The notes: generated by a model from the letters alone, not told the origin. Counted from the first letter of the stretch, positions 23,201 through 36,180 are shown. The stretch is 64,000 nucleotides of DNA from Zygnema cylindricum (GCA_037447655.1 JBBHKE010001732.1:1-64000), one strand, 5' to 3'. Made by a program: numbers and translations.

Positions 23201-24596
23201 CCCTTTCTAGTGAAGGTATCAAAATCCTTGTCATGTAATACAGAAGTAGACACAAGATTCTTACTCAACTAAGGAATGTAGAGCACATCTAAGAAGGTGA
23301 GAATAGAGGTCTTACCCTCCACTAAGACTTTTAGATCTACTGATCCCACTAGATCTGTGATAACTACTCTCTCATCCCCATACTCTATTTCCACAGTAGG
23401 GATCTTTCTTAGCTTAGTGAAGAGGTGCCTGTCACGACACATATGCATGGATGCACCTGAGTCGATGATCCATCCCTCCTTTGGTGCTTCCCGAATGGCT
23501 CCAAGGGCACACTTCTGTTTTCGAGGGATCTCCTTCTCCTCTAGATTCTCGTCAAGAAGGAGCTCCCCATCCTCCTCCTCGGAGGACTCGTCATCCTCGG
23601 TCTCTCCTTTCACTCGTGTGACCACAAGTGCTTTATTCTTCCCTCTTGAAGAACCATCTCCACGATTTTCTTGGAACCTCAACTCCGATAGCTTGATGCA
23701 ATCAGCTATGAAGTGCCCCGGCTTTTTGCAGAAATGACAAAGGCCCTTTGGAGTCCTCGGTTCTCCAGATTGATCTTTTTCCCCTTTGAAGTTGTGGTAC
23801 GGCTTCTTCGAATCCTTCCTCCACCGGTCAGTTCCGGCAGCTAGAGCTTGCACGCTCTTTCCTCCTCTTTGGATTTCAATAGTGTTTTCCTGTACGAGTA
23901 TCATTCGAACCACCGTGCTCCACTTCCAAGCACTATCATCCATTTGTTCCACTCGGTACACTATATTTTCATACTCCTCCGGCAACTTCATGATGAGAGT
24001 GTTAACTTTCATCTTCATAGTGCCTGTCCATCCGGCACTCTCCATCTCCATGTATAGACAAGAGAGATCGGTGCAATAGTCCAACATCTTTCCTCCTTTG
24101 AAACTGTAACTGATCAGCTTTTCCTCAGCCAGCTGAAGCTCCTGAATGGTGCCAGCTCTATAGATCTCCACTAAGGTCATCCACAACTCCTCGGCCTTGA
24201 AGATTTGAAGGTGAAAAGTTGCCAACGCTTGGGTGAGGTGCCTCAAAATGAAGTGCCTTGCATTCATGTTGGTGTACTCCCACATCTGAATGTCGTTTTC
24301 CACGGTCTTCACGGCTACCGCTCCAGGTGCCATGTCGATAGGAGTGAGAGGTGTCTCTTTTCCTTTCCCTTTTTCGAACACACTGCTGTCCCCATCATCT
24401 GTCTCCTCCGTTGGAGCAGATCATGCTGCAGAAAACCTCACTCCTCCAAACCTTGGTGGAGTTCCTTGAGATGGACGTTTCACTTGTCCACTAACAATAC
24501 CCCAATATCGTTTCTCACATAATGCCCCTGTCATCATAGCTTCCCATTAAATGAATCAAGATCTGTTGAATATGGGTACCGTAGAGGGTGGGCCCA
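20267..24596 (-). pseudogene. Copia gag-pol polyprotein, element 1 (few lesions)
   Basis: Read from ATG 24596. Gag has one zinc knuckle, CHFCKKPGHFIADC (about 23700). Protease has IIDSGASMHMC (about 23460). Integrase shows the HHCC zinc region (HKRLGH…CSGCAQGK), then D (LVHIDIWGP), D (RIRSDNGGDY) and E (NGVAERLNRT). RT has AFLNGELEEEIFMRQPEGF and IYVDDLVVLSK (about 21240). RNase H has TWSDASYGDAP, STIEAEYMA and FCDNQAAI. Lesions: stops at 24557 and 24548 and at 24423 in gag, TAG at 23271 after protease, TAG at 23070 replacing the Trp before HKRLGH, and one frameshift near 21400 just after SLYGPKQA. All catalytic residues are still encoded; it is the least damaged family-1 copy here. Confidence 0.92.
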
Positions 24597-24601
24597 TAAC
24601 C

Positions 24602-25600
24602 TGCAATTTTGTGTCCTCCATTTGGACCAAGAATGAGGAAGCCTCTAAGTAGTTTTTGACTAACCCACTTTCAATGAAGGCAACTGCTATCCTAGCAGAT
24701 AAATAGATAACTTGACTGCACCCTGTGCAGTCTGGACTTCCCTGAGTCCATAGCAAAAAGAATCACTGAAAATGCCTTACCAGGCGATTAATTATCAAGT
24801 GGCAAAATTGCCAATATGTATACAAGCTTGTTGGGAGAGAGGCGGCTACCTCCTCAATTCTCTAAGTTCTAAACCCCTCTCACAACCCCTATCTACTGAT
24901 GTACGAACCAATCAGAAGACTGTTCAATACAGACAAGTACTATGCCCGATGTACATTGTGTACAGCTGGTGTACGACAAGGCCATGGAGGGGACGTCTGT
25001 CTCCTTTGGACTTGCCCTTATGCTCCTCAGGATTCCCGCTTCCCAATGATATCTTGCCACGTGTCGACAGGTCATGTTACATCCGCAAACCGCGAAGACG
25101 GCCATACCGAGATCCCGACGATGGTGCGGGCCGTTGGATCCCAAACCGGCTTTTAATGTTTGCCGTCGAAAATAGCAAATGTCCGGTACATTTGTTTCAT
25201 GCGTACTAAAACCAAACTAGTCTCTATGTCTTTAATTTGGTATTCCGTTAATCGGATTAATGCTATAGCTAATGTTTAAATAGCTATCGAACCCTATGTA
25301 TCCTAACGGACTACTACGACAGACTGGTAAGGTTTGACGGCTACGCCTCGCCCTACCGGTCGGAGGTACGAGTCCTGCCGGACTCTACCTTTTTAGTTCA
25401 GAGTGACTTAGGTCACTCTTAAGTCCTGCTTATGTTGCTAAGGCAGCCATGGCTCCACCGCCCTTCTCTTTCCTTCAGTGAGTACAACAACTATGGGGGT
25501 CAGAGAGAGAAGGTGGAGGCAAGCTGCCTCTGTTTTTCTTTTCTTTCTTAGTTTAATTAAGACCTAGAAAATACCACCCCTAAATCTAGTGATTTCAACA
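24602..25600 (-). repeat. Element 1 5' LTR
   Basis: 999 bp partner of 19254-20253. Followed on its right, without a target duplication, by gag sequence of element 2. Confidence 0.9.
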
Positions 25601-28600
25601 CCCCTCACTCCTATTACCACGGCACCAGGAGCGACGGTGTGAAGACCGTGGAGAACGATACTCAAATGTGGGAAGACTTTAACATGGCTGCCAAGAACTT
25701 CATTCTAAGGCACCTCCCTCAAGATTTGGCCACCCCTCACCTTCATATTTACAAGGCCGAGGAGTTGTGGGTGAGTTTGGTGGAGATCGATAGTTTTTGG
25801 TACTATTCAGGAGCTCTAATTAGCTGAGCAAAAGCTAGCGAGTTACATTTACAAAGGAGGAAAGATGTTAGATTATTGTAACGATCTTTCTTGTTTGTAT
25901 ATAGAGATGGAAAGTGTCGGGTGGACAGGTACAATGAAGATGAAAGTTTACACTCTCATCATGAAGTTACCAGACGAGTATGAGAACATAGTGTACCGAG
26001 TACAAGATATGACTGATAGTTCATAGAAGTGGAATACAGTGGTCGGATGATACTTGTACAGGAAAACACCATCAAGATTAGGAGAGGAGGAAAGAGCGTT
26101 CAAGCTCTACCTGCAACAGAAGACTGATGGGGGAAGGACCCAAAGAAACCGTACAAATGGTAAATAGATCAGCTTCGAGGACCAAGGCCCCCAAAGGGCC
26201 TTTGTCATTTTTGCAAAAAGCCGGGAGACTTCATCGCAGATTGTGTCAAGCTGTCGGAGGTGAGGCTATAAAAGAACCGTGGAGAGGGTTCTTCGAGAGG
26301 AAATAAAAAGGCACTTAAGTTGACAAAAGTGAGAGGAGAAACGGAGGTCGAGTCCTCAGAGGAGGATGGGGAGTTTCTCCTTAACGAGAGTTTGGAGGAG
26401 AAGGTGATCCCTCAAAGACAGAAATGTGCCCTTGGAGCAATTCGAGAAGCTCCACACGAAAGATGGATCATCGACTGAGGTGCATCCATGCATATGTGTC
26501 GTGATAACGACCTCTTCACTAAGCTAAGAAAGATCCTTATTGTAGAGATAGAGTATAGGGATGGGAGAGTGGTTACCACATATCTAGTGGGGTCAGTAGA
26601 TTTGAAAGTCTTAGTGGAGGGTAAGACTTCTATTCTCACATTCTCAGATGTACTCTACATTCCTCAACTGAGTAAAATTCTTGTCTCTACGTCTTTGTTA
26701 GATGAGAAAGAGTTTGATACCTTCACAAGAAAGGGAGTCTTTATAGCTAAGTATGGGGATGAAGTCTACTTCACGGCAGATAAGGGTAGCCAAGGCATAT
26801 TTAGGCTTAACCTGAGTAATGAAAAGAAAAATGCTTATTATGTTGGTGTTCCAAAAATAATGATTTGGCATAAGCGGTTGAGGCATGTGCATTTTGATAG
26901 GTTGAGGGAAATGAAGAAGATTGGTGCAGTAGAAGGCATTGAGTTTGGTGATGATGAAATTGTAGATGATTGTAGTGGATGTGCTCAAGGAAAAGCTGAC
27001 AAGCTTCCTTTTCCGAAAGTAGCCACATTTAGGGGGGAAAAGGTACTAGATCTAGTCCACCCACATATCTCGGGACTCGCAAGGGTACCTTAGATTGGAG
27101 GGAAGCTGTTTATGTTAACAATAACCGATGATTGGTCTAGGTACTCCAGAGTCTAATTCCTAAAAACAAAGTCTGAAACACCCACTTACTTCAAAGAATA
27201 TAAAGTTTGGAGTGAGAAGTTGCATGGAACTCCCATTAAGAGAATAAGGAGTGATAATGGGGGAAAATATACCTCTATCTAGTTTGAGGAATACTTAGAA
27301 GATGACGGAGTTCACCACCACAAAACTGTACCATATAACCTAGAACAAAATGGGGTAGCTGAAAGATTGAACCGAACACTAGGGGATAGTGTTTGTAGTA
27401 TGTTGGCTGACAAGAAAAAATAGAAAAGAGATTTTGGGCAGAAGCCATGAATTGTGCCAACTACATTAAGAATAGAGTCCTTACCTCCGCTATAAAGGGA
27501 ATGACACCTTTTGAGAGATGGGTTGGAAGGAAACCAGATATCTCACACCTTAAAGTTTTCGTTAGTCAAGTTTACAGTCTAGACACTGTAAAAAAAAACA
27601 GGAAATTAGATGCTAAAGGCAAACCTGGACACTTTGTAGGATATGATGAGGATATCAAGGGTTATAAATTCTATGACTTAGCAAAGTAAGATATTATTCT
27701 GGTCAAACACCTAGTTGTCATGGATGCAGGGAAGTCATTTGATACCTTCAAACATACCAAAGAGATAAAAATCCGTTTTGAGTCTGAAAGCGAGGATAGC
27801 CCTGCCTTTCCCGAAAAGGACTTGGGTGAAATGGTGATTGCAGATTCAAAGGAGATCTAAGATACAACAGATCTACAGGACACCTCACATATTTATATGG
27901 ACTTCGAGGAGACAGAAGAGAAGGAACTAGAACCGGCTTCCATGAATAGGGGAGCCGATGAGACAGTAAGGAGAAACCCGAGACTTCCTTCCATTCCAGC
28001 TTCACAGCTTGAGGGAGGGAGAAGGAGTAGCAAAAGGATTCAAGAGAAAAATGTTGCTCATAAGGTAACTAAGCTATCTCATCTTGATGAGCCTCAGTCA
28101 TATTTGGAGGCAGTGAATAGCCCAGAAAAAGACAGATGGATTAGAGCCTTAAATGATGAGATGACTTCCATCATGGAAGCAAATACTTAAGAACTAGCAG
28201 CTTGTCCTCCAGACAGAAAACCTGTTGGGTGTAAATGGGTATTTAAGCTAAAACTAAACCTAGATAATACCATTGAGAGATATAAAGCTCGTTTGGTAGC
28301 AAAGGGGTTCACCCAAAAAAGGGGATTGACTATGAGGAGAAGTTTGCTCTAGTTGTTCGATTCCCATCAGTAAGGAGTCTCCTCAGTCCAGCAACAGCGG
28401 AAAACATAGAAATTCATCTGATGGATATTAAGAGTGCATTTCTCAATGGTGAGTTAGAGGAAGAAATCTTCATGCGGTAACCAGAGGGATTCGTGGAGAA
28501 TGGGGAAGAGAACAAAGTCTGAAGGCTCATAAAGTCTTTGTATGGACTTAAGCAGGCTCCCCAACAGTGGAATAAGAAACTAGATGAGTTTTTCATTTGT

Positions 28601-29666
28601 CTGGATATATCTGGATCAATTCTAACCATTCTATCTATATGTTCGAGGATGAGAATGGTGTGATTTTTATTGCAATTTATGTGGATGATCTGCTAGTGTT
28701 AAGCAAGTCTTTGGATAATATCAAAAAATTAAAGAAATATCTTAGAAGCAGATTTGACATGAAGGATTTAGGTGAGGCAAAATACATTTTGGGGATTCAA
28801 ATGGAGAGAGATAGGGAGAAACATATTATCAGACTTACTCAGAATTAAGCAATAGGTAATATGCTTGAGAAATTTTAGATAGAAAAGGATAACAGTTTTA
28901 CCACTCCCATGGACTTGAAAAAAATAAGTGATTTGAGTGTAGAAGGAGGAGTGGTGATCATAGATGATCAGATAAGTCCAGAGGAGAGAAATTTTATGAA
29001 GTCTATCCCTTATAAACACGTGGTAGGAAGTTTAATCTATTTTATGAACTGTACCAGGCCGGACATAGAGGCGACAGTTGGAGTACTCAGTAGGAGTCTT
29101 AATGATCATAGCAAGAGAGACTGGGAGGTAGCCAAGAGAGTCATGAGATATCTGGTGGGAACTAGAGAGTTATGGCTGCATTTGGGAGGGGAGCACACTA
29201 ACATCACTACTTGGAGTTATGCCTGTTATAGGGACGCACCTATGAGAAGATGCACTTCTGGGTATGTGTTGTATGTGGGGGAAGGTGCTTTCTGTTGGAG
29301 CAGTAAGCAACAAAAGGTGGTGGCTCAGTCTACTATGGAGGTTGAGTAAATGGCCTCTTGTTGGGCTGTGAAAGAGTTGATGTGGGTCAAATCCTTGTTG
29401 CAAGAATTGGGGTGTATGAATAAAGGGTGCATGAAGTGTTTTGTGATAATCAAGCTGCCATTGCAAATGCAGCTAATCCAAAACATCATTTCAAAGCTAA
29501 GCATATGGACATAAGGTTGATTTTTGTGAGAGAAAAAGTTGAGAATAAGATTGTGAATCTTATATATAAATCAGATGAGGAAATGGTGGCTGACATGATG
29601 ACAAAACCAGTACCTTCTCCCAAGTTAAAATATTGTAGAGAAAAGTGTGGACTGAAGTTAAAGTAA
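25601..29666 (+). pseudogene. Copia gag-pol, element 2, heavily mutated
   Basis: Collinear with element 1. Gag is at 25640-26450. The protease site at 26474 reads ID-stop-GASMHMC, a stop in place of the active-site Ser. The integrase zinc region and RIRSDNGG run from 26870 to 27270, and ERLNRT is near 27365. RT has YVDDLLVLSK (about 28678-28710). RNase H lies at 29040-29560 (FCDNQAAIANAANPKHHFKAKHMDIR). More than a dozen stops plus frameshifts are scattered through it, many at former Trp, Gln or Glu codons. No protein could be made; clearly older than element 1. Confidence 0.9.
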
Positions 29667-29685
29667 CACTACAAAATAAAAAGAG

Positions 29686-30651
29686 TGTTGAAATTATTAG
29701 ATTTATATGGTATTTTCTAGGTCTAAATAGTTCAGTAGAAATAGGAAAAGGAAAAAGGCGGAAACGTGCCTCCACCTCCTCTCTCTACCCACCATACTTG
29801 TTGTAGTCATTGAGGGATAGAGAGGGTGGTTGAGCCATGGCTGTCCTAGCTTAGCAGGCAAGACTAAAGAGTGACTTATGTCACTCTCAACAAAAGGTTG
29901 AGTCCGGCAAGACTCGACCTGTGACCGGCAGAGCGCAGCTTAGGACACATTAGGTTTGATAATTATTTAAACTTTGTGAAGACCATGAATTCGATTAACA
30001 GAATGACGAACAAAAGAACATAGAACAAAGTGTTATATATTGCGAACATTATCTCACACGAAACAAATGAATCGGACATTTGTTTCGACGGTCGACATTT
30101 AATGTTGGTTTTAATCCAACGGTGTATATCACTGCCGAGATCACGGAATGGTCACTTTGGCGTTTATAAGCGTGGCATGACATGGCGCCACGTGGAGGGA
30201 TGACATTTGGTCGCAAAAATTTTGGGGAACATAAGGACGAGTTATAAGTGGACACGTGTTAATCCAATGGTTTTGTCGTACACATGCTATACAGAAAGTA
30301 CATAGGTCGTAGTACCTTTTATTTCTCTACAGTCATTTGATAAGTTCGTACGTCAGTAGATAGGGGTTGTGAGAGAGTTTAAGACTTAGAGAATTTGGTA
30401 TGTAGTGACCTCTCTCCCTTTGAGAGTTTGTATAAACTTGGCATCTTTACCACCTTATAATTAATCGGCTGGGTGGCCGTTTTTAGTGATTCTTTTTGCT
30501 ACGGACTCAAGGGAGTCCATGCTACACAGCGGTGCAGTCAAACTGTTGGTTTTCTCTCTTGGACAGCAGTGGTTGTGGCTTGAAGTGGGTTAGTCAAAAA
30601 TATCTAGAGGCTTCCCGAATTCTATAGTGCAATAGAGGACACAGAATTGCA
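29686..30651 (+). repeat. Element 2 3' LTR
   Basis: 966 bp, starts TGTTGAAATTATTAG and ends CACAGAATTGCA. Contains the hairpin GAGTGACTTATGTCACTC (29871-29888) and a rearranged tRNA-like segment (GAGTCCGGCAAGACTCGACC, 29899-29918). Confidence 0.88.
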
Positions 30652-33089
30652 CTTCAGACTCAAATGTGATTCTTATCTTCTTAGTATATTTATAGGGGTC
30701 AAATGACTTCCCTTCATCTATGACAACTAGGTATTTGACCAAAATGATATCTCTCTTTGCTAAGCCATAAACTCTATATCCTATAACATCCTCATCATAT
30801 CCTACAAAGTATCATGGTTTTCCCTTAGCATCTAGTTTCCAGTTTTTCCTATCCGTCAAGACTGTAAACTTGGCTACCGAATACATTAAGGTGTGGGATA
30901 TCTTGTTTCCTTCCAAGCCATCTCTCATAAGGTGTCATTCCCTTTACACCCGAGGTAAAGACTCTATTCTTAATGTAGTTGGCAGAATTCATAGCTTCTG
31001 CCCAAAATATCTTTCCTATTTTTTCTTGTCAGCCAACATACTACATGCACTATCTCCTAGTGTTAGGTTCAACCTCTCAGATACCCCATTTAGTTTCGGT
31101 TTATATGGTACACTTTTTTGCTGTTGAACTCCGTTATCACTCCAGTATTCCTCAAAACTGGTTAGAGGTACATTCCTCCCGATTATCACATCTTATTCTT
31201 TTAATGGGGGTTTTATGCAACTTCTCACTCTAGGATTTATATTCTTTGAAGTAAGTTGATGTTTCACACTTTGTTTTTAGGAAGTAGACACTAGAGTATT
31301 TAGACCAGTTGTCGGTTACTGTCAACATAAACCTCTTTCCTCCAACAGAAGGTACTTTTGCAAGTCCCTAGATATATTTCTGTGTGGGCTAGAGATAGTA
31401 CTTTCTCACCTCTATATGTGGCGGCTATAGGAAAGGGAAGTTTGTGAGCCTTACCTTGAGCACATCCAATACAATCATTCATCATTTTATTATCTCCAAA
31501 CTGAATTCCTTCTACTACCCCAAGTTTTTTCATTTCCCTCAACCTATCAAAATGCACATGCCCCAATCGTTTATGCTAAATCATCAACTTACAAAAACCA
31601 ACATAGTAAGCATTCTTCTTTTGATTACTCAAGTTAAGCCTAAACATTCATTAGCTACCAATATCTGTCGTGAAGTAAACATCATCCCTATACTTAGTTG
31701 TAAAGACTCCCTTTCTAGTGAAGGTATCAAACTCTTTGCCATCTAACACAGATGTAGAGACAAGATTTTTACTCAGCTGCGGAATGTAAAGTACATCTGA
31801 GAATGTGAGTAAAGAAGTCTTACCCTCCACTAAGACTTTCAAATCTACTGACCCCACTAGATATGTATTAACCACTCTCCCATCCCCATACTCTATCTCT
31901 ACAGTAGGAATCTTTCTTATTTTAGTGAAGAGTTCCTCATCACGACACATATGCATGGATGCACCTGAATCGATGATCCATCCTTGCAGTTGAGCTTCCC
32001 GAATTGCTCCAAGGGTACACTTTTGTCTTCGAGGGATCTCCTTCTCATCCGGACTCTCATCAAGAAGAAGCTCCCAGTCCTCCTCAGAGGACTCGTCCTC
32101 GGTTTCCCCTGTCACTTTTGTAACCACAAGTGCTTTTTTCTTCCCTTCGGAAGAACCCCCTCCACGGTTCTCTTGGAGCCTTAGCTCCGATAGCTTGACA
32201 CAATCCGCGATAAAGTGTCCCGACTTTTTACACAAATGATAAAGGCCCTTTAGGGGCCTTGGTCCTGCAGGCTGATCTCTTTCCGTTTGTACGGTTTCTT
32301 TAGGTCCTTCCCCCATCGGTCTACTGCTGTAGCTAGAGCTTGAACGCTCTTTCCTCCTCTCCTAATCTCCATGGTGTTTTCCTGTACAAGTATCATCCGG
32401 ACCACTGTATTCCACTTCCATGAACTATCGGTCATTTCTTGTACTCGATACACTATGTTCTCGTACTCGTTTGGTAGCTTCATGATGAGAGTGTAAACTT
32501 TCATCTTCATTGTACCTGTCCACCCGGCACTTTCCATCTCCATATACAAACAAGAAAGATCGTTACAATAATCTAACATCTTTCCTACTTTGTAAGTGTA
32601 ACTCACTAGCTTTTGCTCAACCAACTGGAGCTCTTGAATAGTACCAGCTCTATAGATCTCCACCAAACTCACCCACAACTCCTATGCCTTGTAAATGTGA
32701 AGGTGAGGGGTGGCCAAAGCTAGAGTGAGGTGCCTTAAAACAAAGTTCTTAGCAGCCATGTTTACGTCTTCCCACATTTGAGAATCGTTCTCCACGGTCA
32801 TCACGCCCGCCGCTCCTGGTGCCGTGGTAATAGGAGTTAGGGGTGTCTCTTTCTTTTTCCTATTTTCGGACACACTGATGTCCCCATCATGTGCCTCCTC
32901 GGCTGAAGTAGTCGCTACTGCAGGAAACCTTACTCCTAGAAATCTTGGTGGAATTCCTAAAGGTGGATGTTTCACTTGTCCATTGACGATACCCCAGTAT
33001 CGTTTTTCTCACAAAGCCCCCATCATCATGGCTTCCCAATAAATGAACCCAAATCCATCGAAGGTGGGCACCCTAGATGGTGCGCCCAT
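30652..33089 (-). pseudogene. Copia gag-PR-IN fragment, element 3
   Basis: Gag starts at ATG 33089 and has an in-frame TGA near GALxEKRYWG. PPRFLGVRF and the zinc-knuckle region follow (about 32190-32230, first Cys changed: YHLCKKSGHFIADC). Protease IIDSGASMHMC is intact at about 31960. The integrase N-terminus, with a stop in place of Trp before HKRLGH, is at 31560-31575; core pieces continue in several frames to 30652. Stops and frameshifts separate gag (32975-32250), PR (32316-31651) and IN (31566-31300). Its protease block is better preserved than element 2's. Confidence 0.88.
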
Positions 33090-33093
33090 AACC

Positions 33094-34095
33094 TGCAATT
33101 CTGTGTCTTCCATTGGACTACATATTCAAAAAGCCTATAGATAGTTGTTAACTAACCCACTTTCAATGGCAATTACTGCTACCCAAGCAAACAAGCTGAC
33201 AATCTGAGTGCACCGTTGTGTAGCTGGACTCCCCTGAGTCCGTTGAAAAAAAAATCTCTGAAAAGGGCCAACAAGCCGAATAGTTATGAGGTGGCAAAGA
33301 TGCCAAGTTTATACAAACTCTCGAAGGGAGAGAGGTCACTACTTACCAAATTCTTTAAGTCCTTAACCCTTCTCACAACCCCTATCTACTGATGTACGAA
33401 CGAATCAAATAACTGTAGGGTAGAGAAAGGTACTATGGTAGATGTACTTCCTGACGGCTTTTGTACGGCAACGCGATTGAGTGAACGCGTGTCCACTTTT
33501 AACTTGTTTTTGTGTTCCCTAAAATTTCTACGACCAAGTGTTATCCTTCCACGTGGCACTACGTCATGCCACGTCCATAAACGCCTAAGTGACCATTTCG
33601 CGATCTCGGCAGTGATATAGGCAGTCGGATTAAATACGAGATTAAATGTCGGTCGTCGAAACAAATGTGCGATTCATTTGTTTCGTGCGAGATAATGTTC
33701 GCACTATATAACACTTGGTTCTATGTTTTTTCGTTCATCATTCCGTTAATCGAATTCATGGTCTTAACATAGTTTAAATAATTGTCAAACCTAATGTGTC
33801 CTAACGGACTTCTACGACAGACTGTTTAGAGCTAACAGCTACGCTGCGCTGTGCAAGTTAGAGGTTCAAGTCCTGCCGGATTCAACTTTTGTTGAGAGTG
33901 ACATAAGTCACTCTTTAGTCATGTTTGCTGAGTTAAGACAGCCATGGCTCAACCATCCTCTCTTTCCCGTAGTGACTACAACAAGTATGGTGGGTGGAGA
34001 GAGGAGGTGGATGCAGGCTGTCCGCCTTTTTCTTTTCCTATTTGTACTGATCTATTTAGACCTAGAAATTACTATATAAATCTAATAATCTCAAC
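33094..34095 (-). repeat. Element 3 5' LTR
   Basis: About 1002 bp. Contains GAGAGTGACATAAGTCACTC and the tRNA-like block (GAGGTTCAAGTCCTGCCGGA at about 33861-33880). The outer end is slightly decayed (CTAATAATCTCAACT instead of …TTTCAACA). Confidence 0.85.
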
Positions 34096-34434
34096 TTATT
34101 TCAAGACCATTTATCCCCACATCCACTTGGTGTTGCTAGAAAAGAGGGTTGTGAGCCAGATGTTTAATGCTTGCGAGTTCATTCCGATCTTCATCCGAGT
34201 AAGGTGACCATTCCAATGGATGTGGCTAACGCTATCAACAGAACTGATTGTAATGTTGTTTTTTGAAAAACTAAGACGTACACCTTCACGTATAAAAACC
34301 AACTCTTCCCTTTTGTTTGAGTTTTCTATTTGAGGTCTAACTCCTTAATGTTTTCTCTTGGGGGTCTTTTGGGTGATGTCGCCACCTTAAAGTCTAAAAC
34401 TCTCACTCACCAAGGTGGTCCTTTAGGGTCACCT
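34096..34434. other. Spacer between LTR pieces
   Basis: No gene or repeat recognised. It lies between two family-1 LTR starts that face away from each other. Confidence 0.4.
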
Positions 34435-34558
34435 TGTTGAAATCTATAGATTTCTATAGTATTTTCTAGGTTTAAATATGTTTTAATAAAAGGAAAAAGG
34501 ACGGACAGCCTGCCTCCACCTCGCTCTCTAGCTCCCATACTTGTTGTAGTCACTGAAG
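34435..34558 (+). repeat. Family-1 LTR fragment, first ~125 bp
   Basis: Begins TGTTGAAATCTATAG and carries TATTTTCTAGGTTTAAATATG, the pyrimidine-rich block CCTGCCTCCACC and ACTTGTTGTAGTCACTGAAGG as in the other LTRs, then ends abruptly. Confidence 0.8.
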
Positions 34559-35464
34559 GTACACGTAAATCTTCGGTCCGTGCAACCAAGTTTTTGTAAT
34601 TTCTCTCATTTTGGGGACCATTTTTTTAAGAACTGACTCTTTGTTAAACCATCTAAGTGTGTGGCCTTGTGCTTGCGTGGTTTCTCATAAAACGGTCACC
34701 TCTTCACATATTTTTGTAGTGTATCTTCACATGAGGGTATGAAGGCTTTAGGTTGCCAGAAGAGCCCCTTCTTTTGTCAACCAGGTAAATGGCGATGCAT
34801 TTTTTGAAGACCTTTTTCATAGTTGAAACCTTCCCAGGCTTTTGAACAGAAAAGAGGCTTTATGGCTATAATCCATTGTTTTTCTTGACGCCCTGTCTTT
34901 CTTGTACGAACTTTGCAAGAACGACTTCTTCTTTATCTTCCCTTAAAGAATTTGACAACAATCTTTTGGGTGTACTTCACCATCTTGTTGGACATAGGGT
35001 TTTTTGTAGAAAAACATTGTGAGGAATTTTGGGATTTAACATGCGGTTGTCGCTCCTTTTTTTTTTTTTCTTTTCATGATTTGATTGAAAGGGTGGTTAT
35101 TATTTCTTCCGATGGTTTTTTTTTTTTAATAGTAAATGTATTATTTGAATTTTCTGTTTTTGAAGCCGTGGGAAAGGAAACCTTTTATACTGTTTTTTTT
35201 TTTTTTTATGGATTTTTTTTTTGTATATCTATGTTTTTCTTGACGTTGATGTCAAATTTTTTTAAATGAAAAAGTGAACATTGGCACCTGAATAAGTGTT
35301 TAAATTGTTGAAAATTTGATCATTATTTTTGATGGGTCAACAACAAGAACTAAATATAAGTGTTGTATTTTATGTATTTCAGTTTAGTATAGAAATTTGT
35401 GTGAATTTTTGTTGCTCTTAAATCGATGCCTTACGTTGGTATGGGTTTCGATGAGGTCATACTG
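34559..35464. other. AT-rich intergenic with long T runs
   Basis: T-rich plus strand (T9-T15 runs at about 35058, 35121, 35195 and 35212). The 118-codon frame at 34913-35269 is Phe/Leu-rich and looks like chance. No feature recognised. Confidence 0.5.
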
Positions 35465-36180
35465 GTGATACCGATATTGATACCGATCTAGATGTTGATG
35501 TCAATGTCTAGACCTTGATGTCTTTTTTGATGTCCATGTCCATGTGAATGCTGATGTGGATGTGGATGTAAATGTCGTTGTCAATGTCTATATCTTTTGT
35601 TATATTGATGTTGATGTCAATGTCTCTCTTTTATTATGTTGATGTTGATGTGGATGTGGATGTAGATGTGGATGTAAATGTCAATGTCTATGTCTTTTGT
35701 TTCATTGATGTCGATGTTGATGTGGATGTTGATGTCAATGCCCATGTCAACTTTCATATCTTTTTGATGTCCATATCGATCTCGATGTTGATGTCGATGT
35801 CGACTTTAATGTTTATTTTGATGTCTATGTCCATGTGGATGTCGATATGGATGTGGTATAGATATCGATGTAAGTGTCGATATCTCTACCTGTTATTATG
35901 TTGATATGGATGTGGATGTTGATGTCAATGTCGATGTCAATTTTGATATCTTTTCATGTTATTTTTACTGTCGATGTTGATCGATGTTGATGACGATGTT
36001 GTTTTTGATGTCCTTTTTTATGTCCTTGTCAATATTGATTTTGATGGAGTTGGGTGTTGATGTTTTATCGATGTTTATGTCAAGATTTTTTGATGGCAAT
36101 GTGGATTCCAATGCCAAAATTGATCTCGATGGCGATTTCAATATTGTAACCGATATCGACTTAAGCTGGTCTTGATGGAT
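35465..36180 (+). repeat. GATGTN/GATGTCNATGTC minisatellite
   Basis: About 700 bp of diverged hexamer and dodecamer units (GATGTT, GATGTC, GATGTG, AATGTC). Because the unit length is a multiple of three, all six frames stay largely open, giving artificial Val-Asp, Met-Ser and Asp-Ile-rich translations. Confidence 0.88.

Larger units (their letters stand above)
19254..25600 (-). mobile_element. Ty1/copia element 1 (family 1), nearly complete
   Basis: 6.35 kb. LTRs 19254-20253 (1000 bp) and 24602-25600 (999 bp) both have TG…CA ends (TGTTGAAATCACTAG in element sense) and look roughly 90% or more identical by eye. The PPT (AATAAGGGGAG on minus) abuts the left LTR at 20254-20264. The sequence after the right LTR, GGTTATGGGCCCACC, occupies the PBS position but is not the usual initiator-Met complement. 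Domain order gag-PR-IN-RT-RH defines copia. Outer flanks AAGAG and CCCCT do not match, so no target duplication survives. Confidence 0.9.
25601..30651 (+). mobile_element. Ty1/copia element 2 (family 1), plus strand, 5' truncated
   Basis: The internal region begins abruptly in gag at 25601 (equivalent to TPLTPI… of element 1) and runs to a 3' LTR at 29686-30651. The 5' LTR, leader and first part of gag are missing; element 1's LTR in the opposite orientation stands there instead. The right end abuts element 3's internal sequence at 30652. Confidence 0.8.
30652..34095 (-). mobile_element. Ty1/copia element 3 (family 1), minus strand, 3' truncated
   Basis: 5' LTR 33094-34095, PBS-position GGTTATGGGCGCACC, then gag to integrase and linker as far as 30652. 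There it is cut in the segment between integrase and RT by element 2's LTR. RT, RNase H and the 3' LTR are absent from the right place. Confidence 0.82.

Noticed and set aside
17896-25600. Element 1 nested inside a single plus-strand copia (LTR at 16836, LTR at 29686)
   Set aside because: The two plus LTRs are too different to be a pair, and no target duplication flanks element 1.
35572-35904. 110-codon frame rich in Met-Ser and Val-Asp
   Set aside because: Produced by the GATGTN array, which keeps every frame open.
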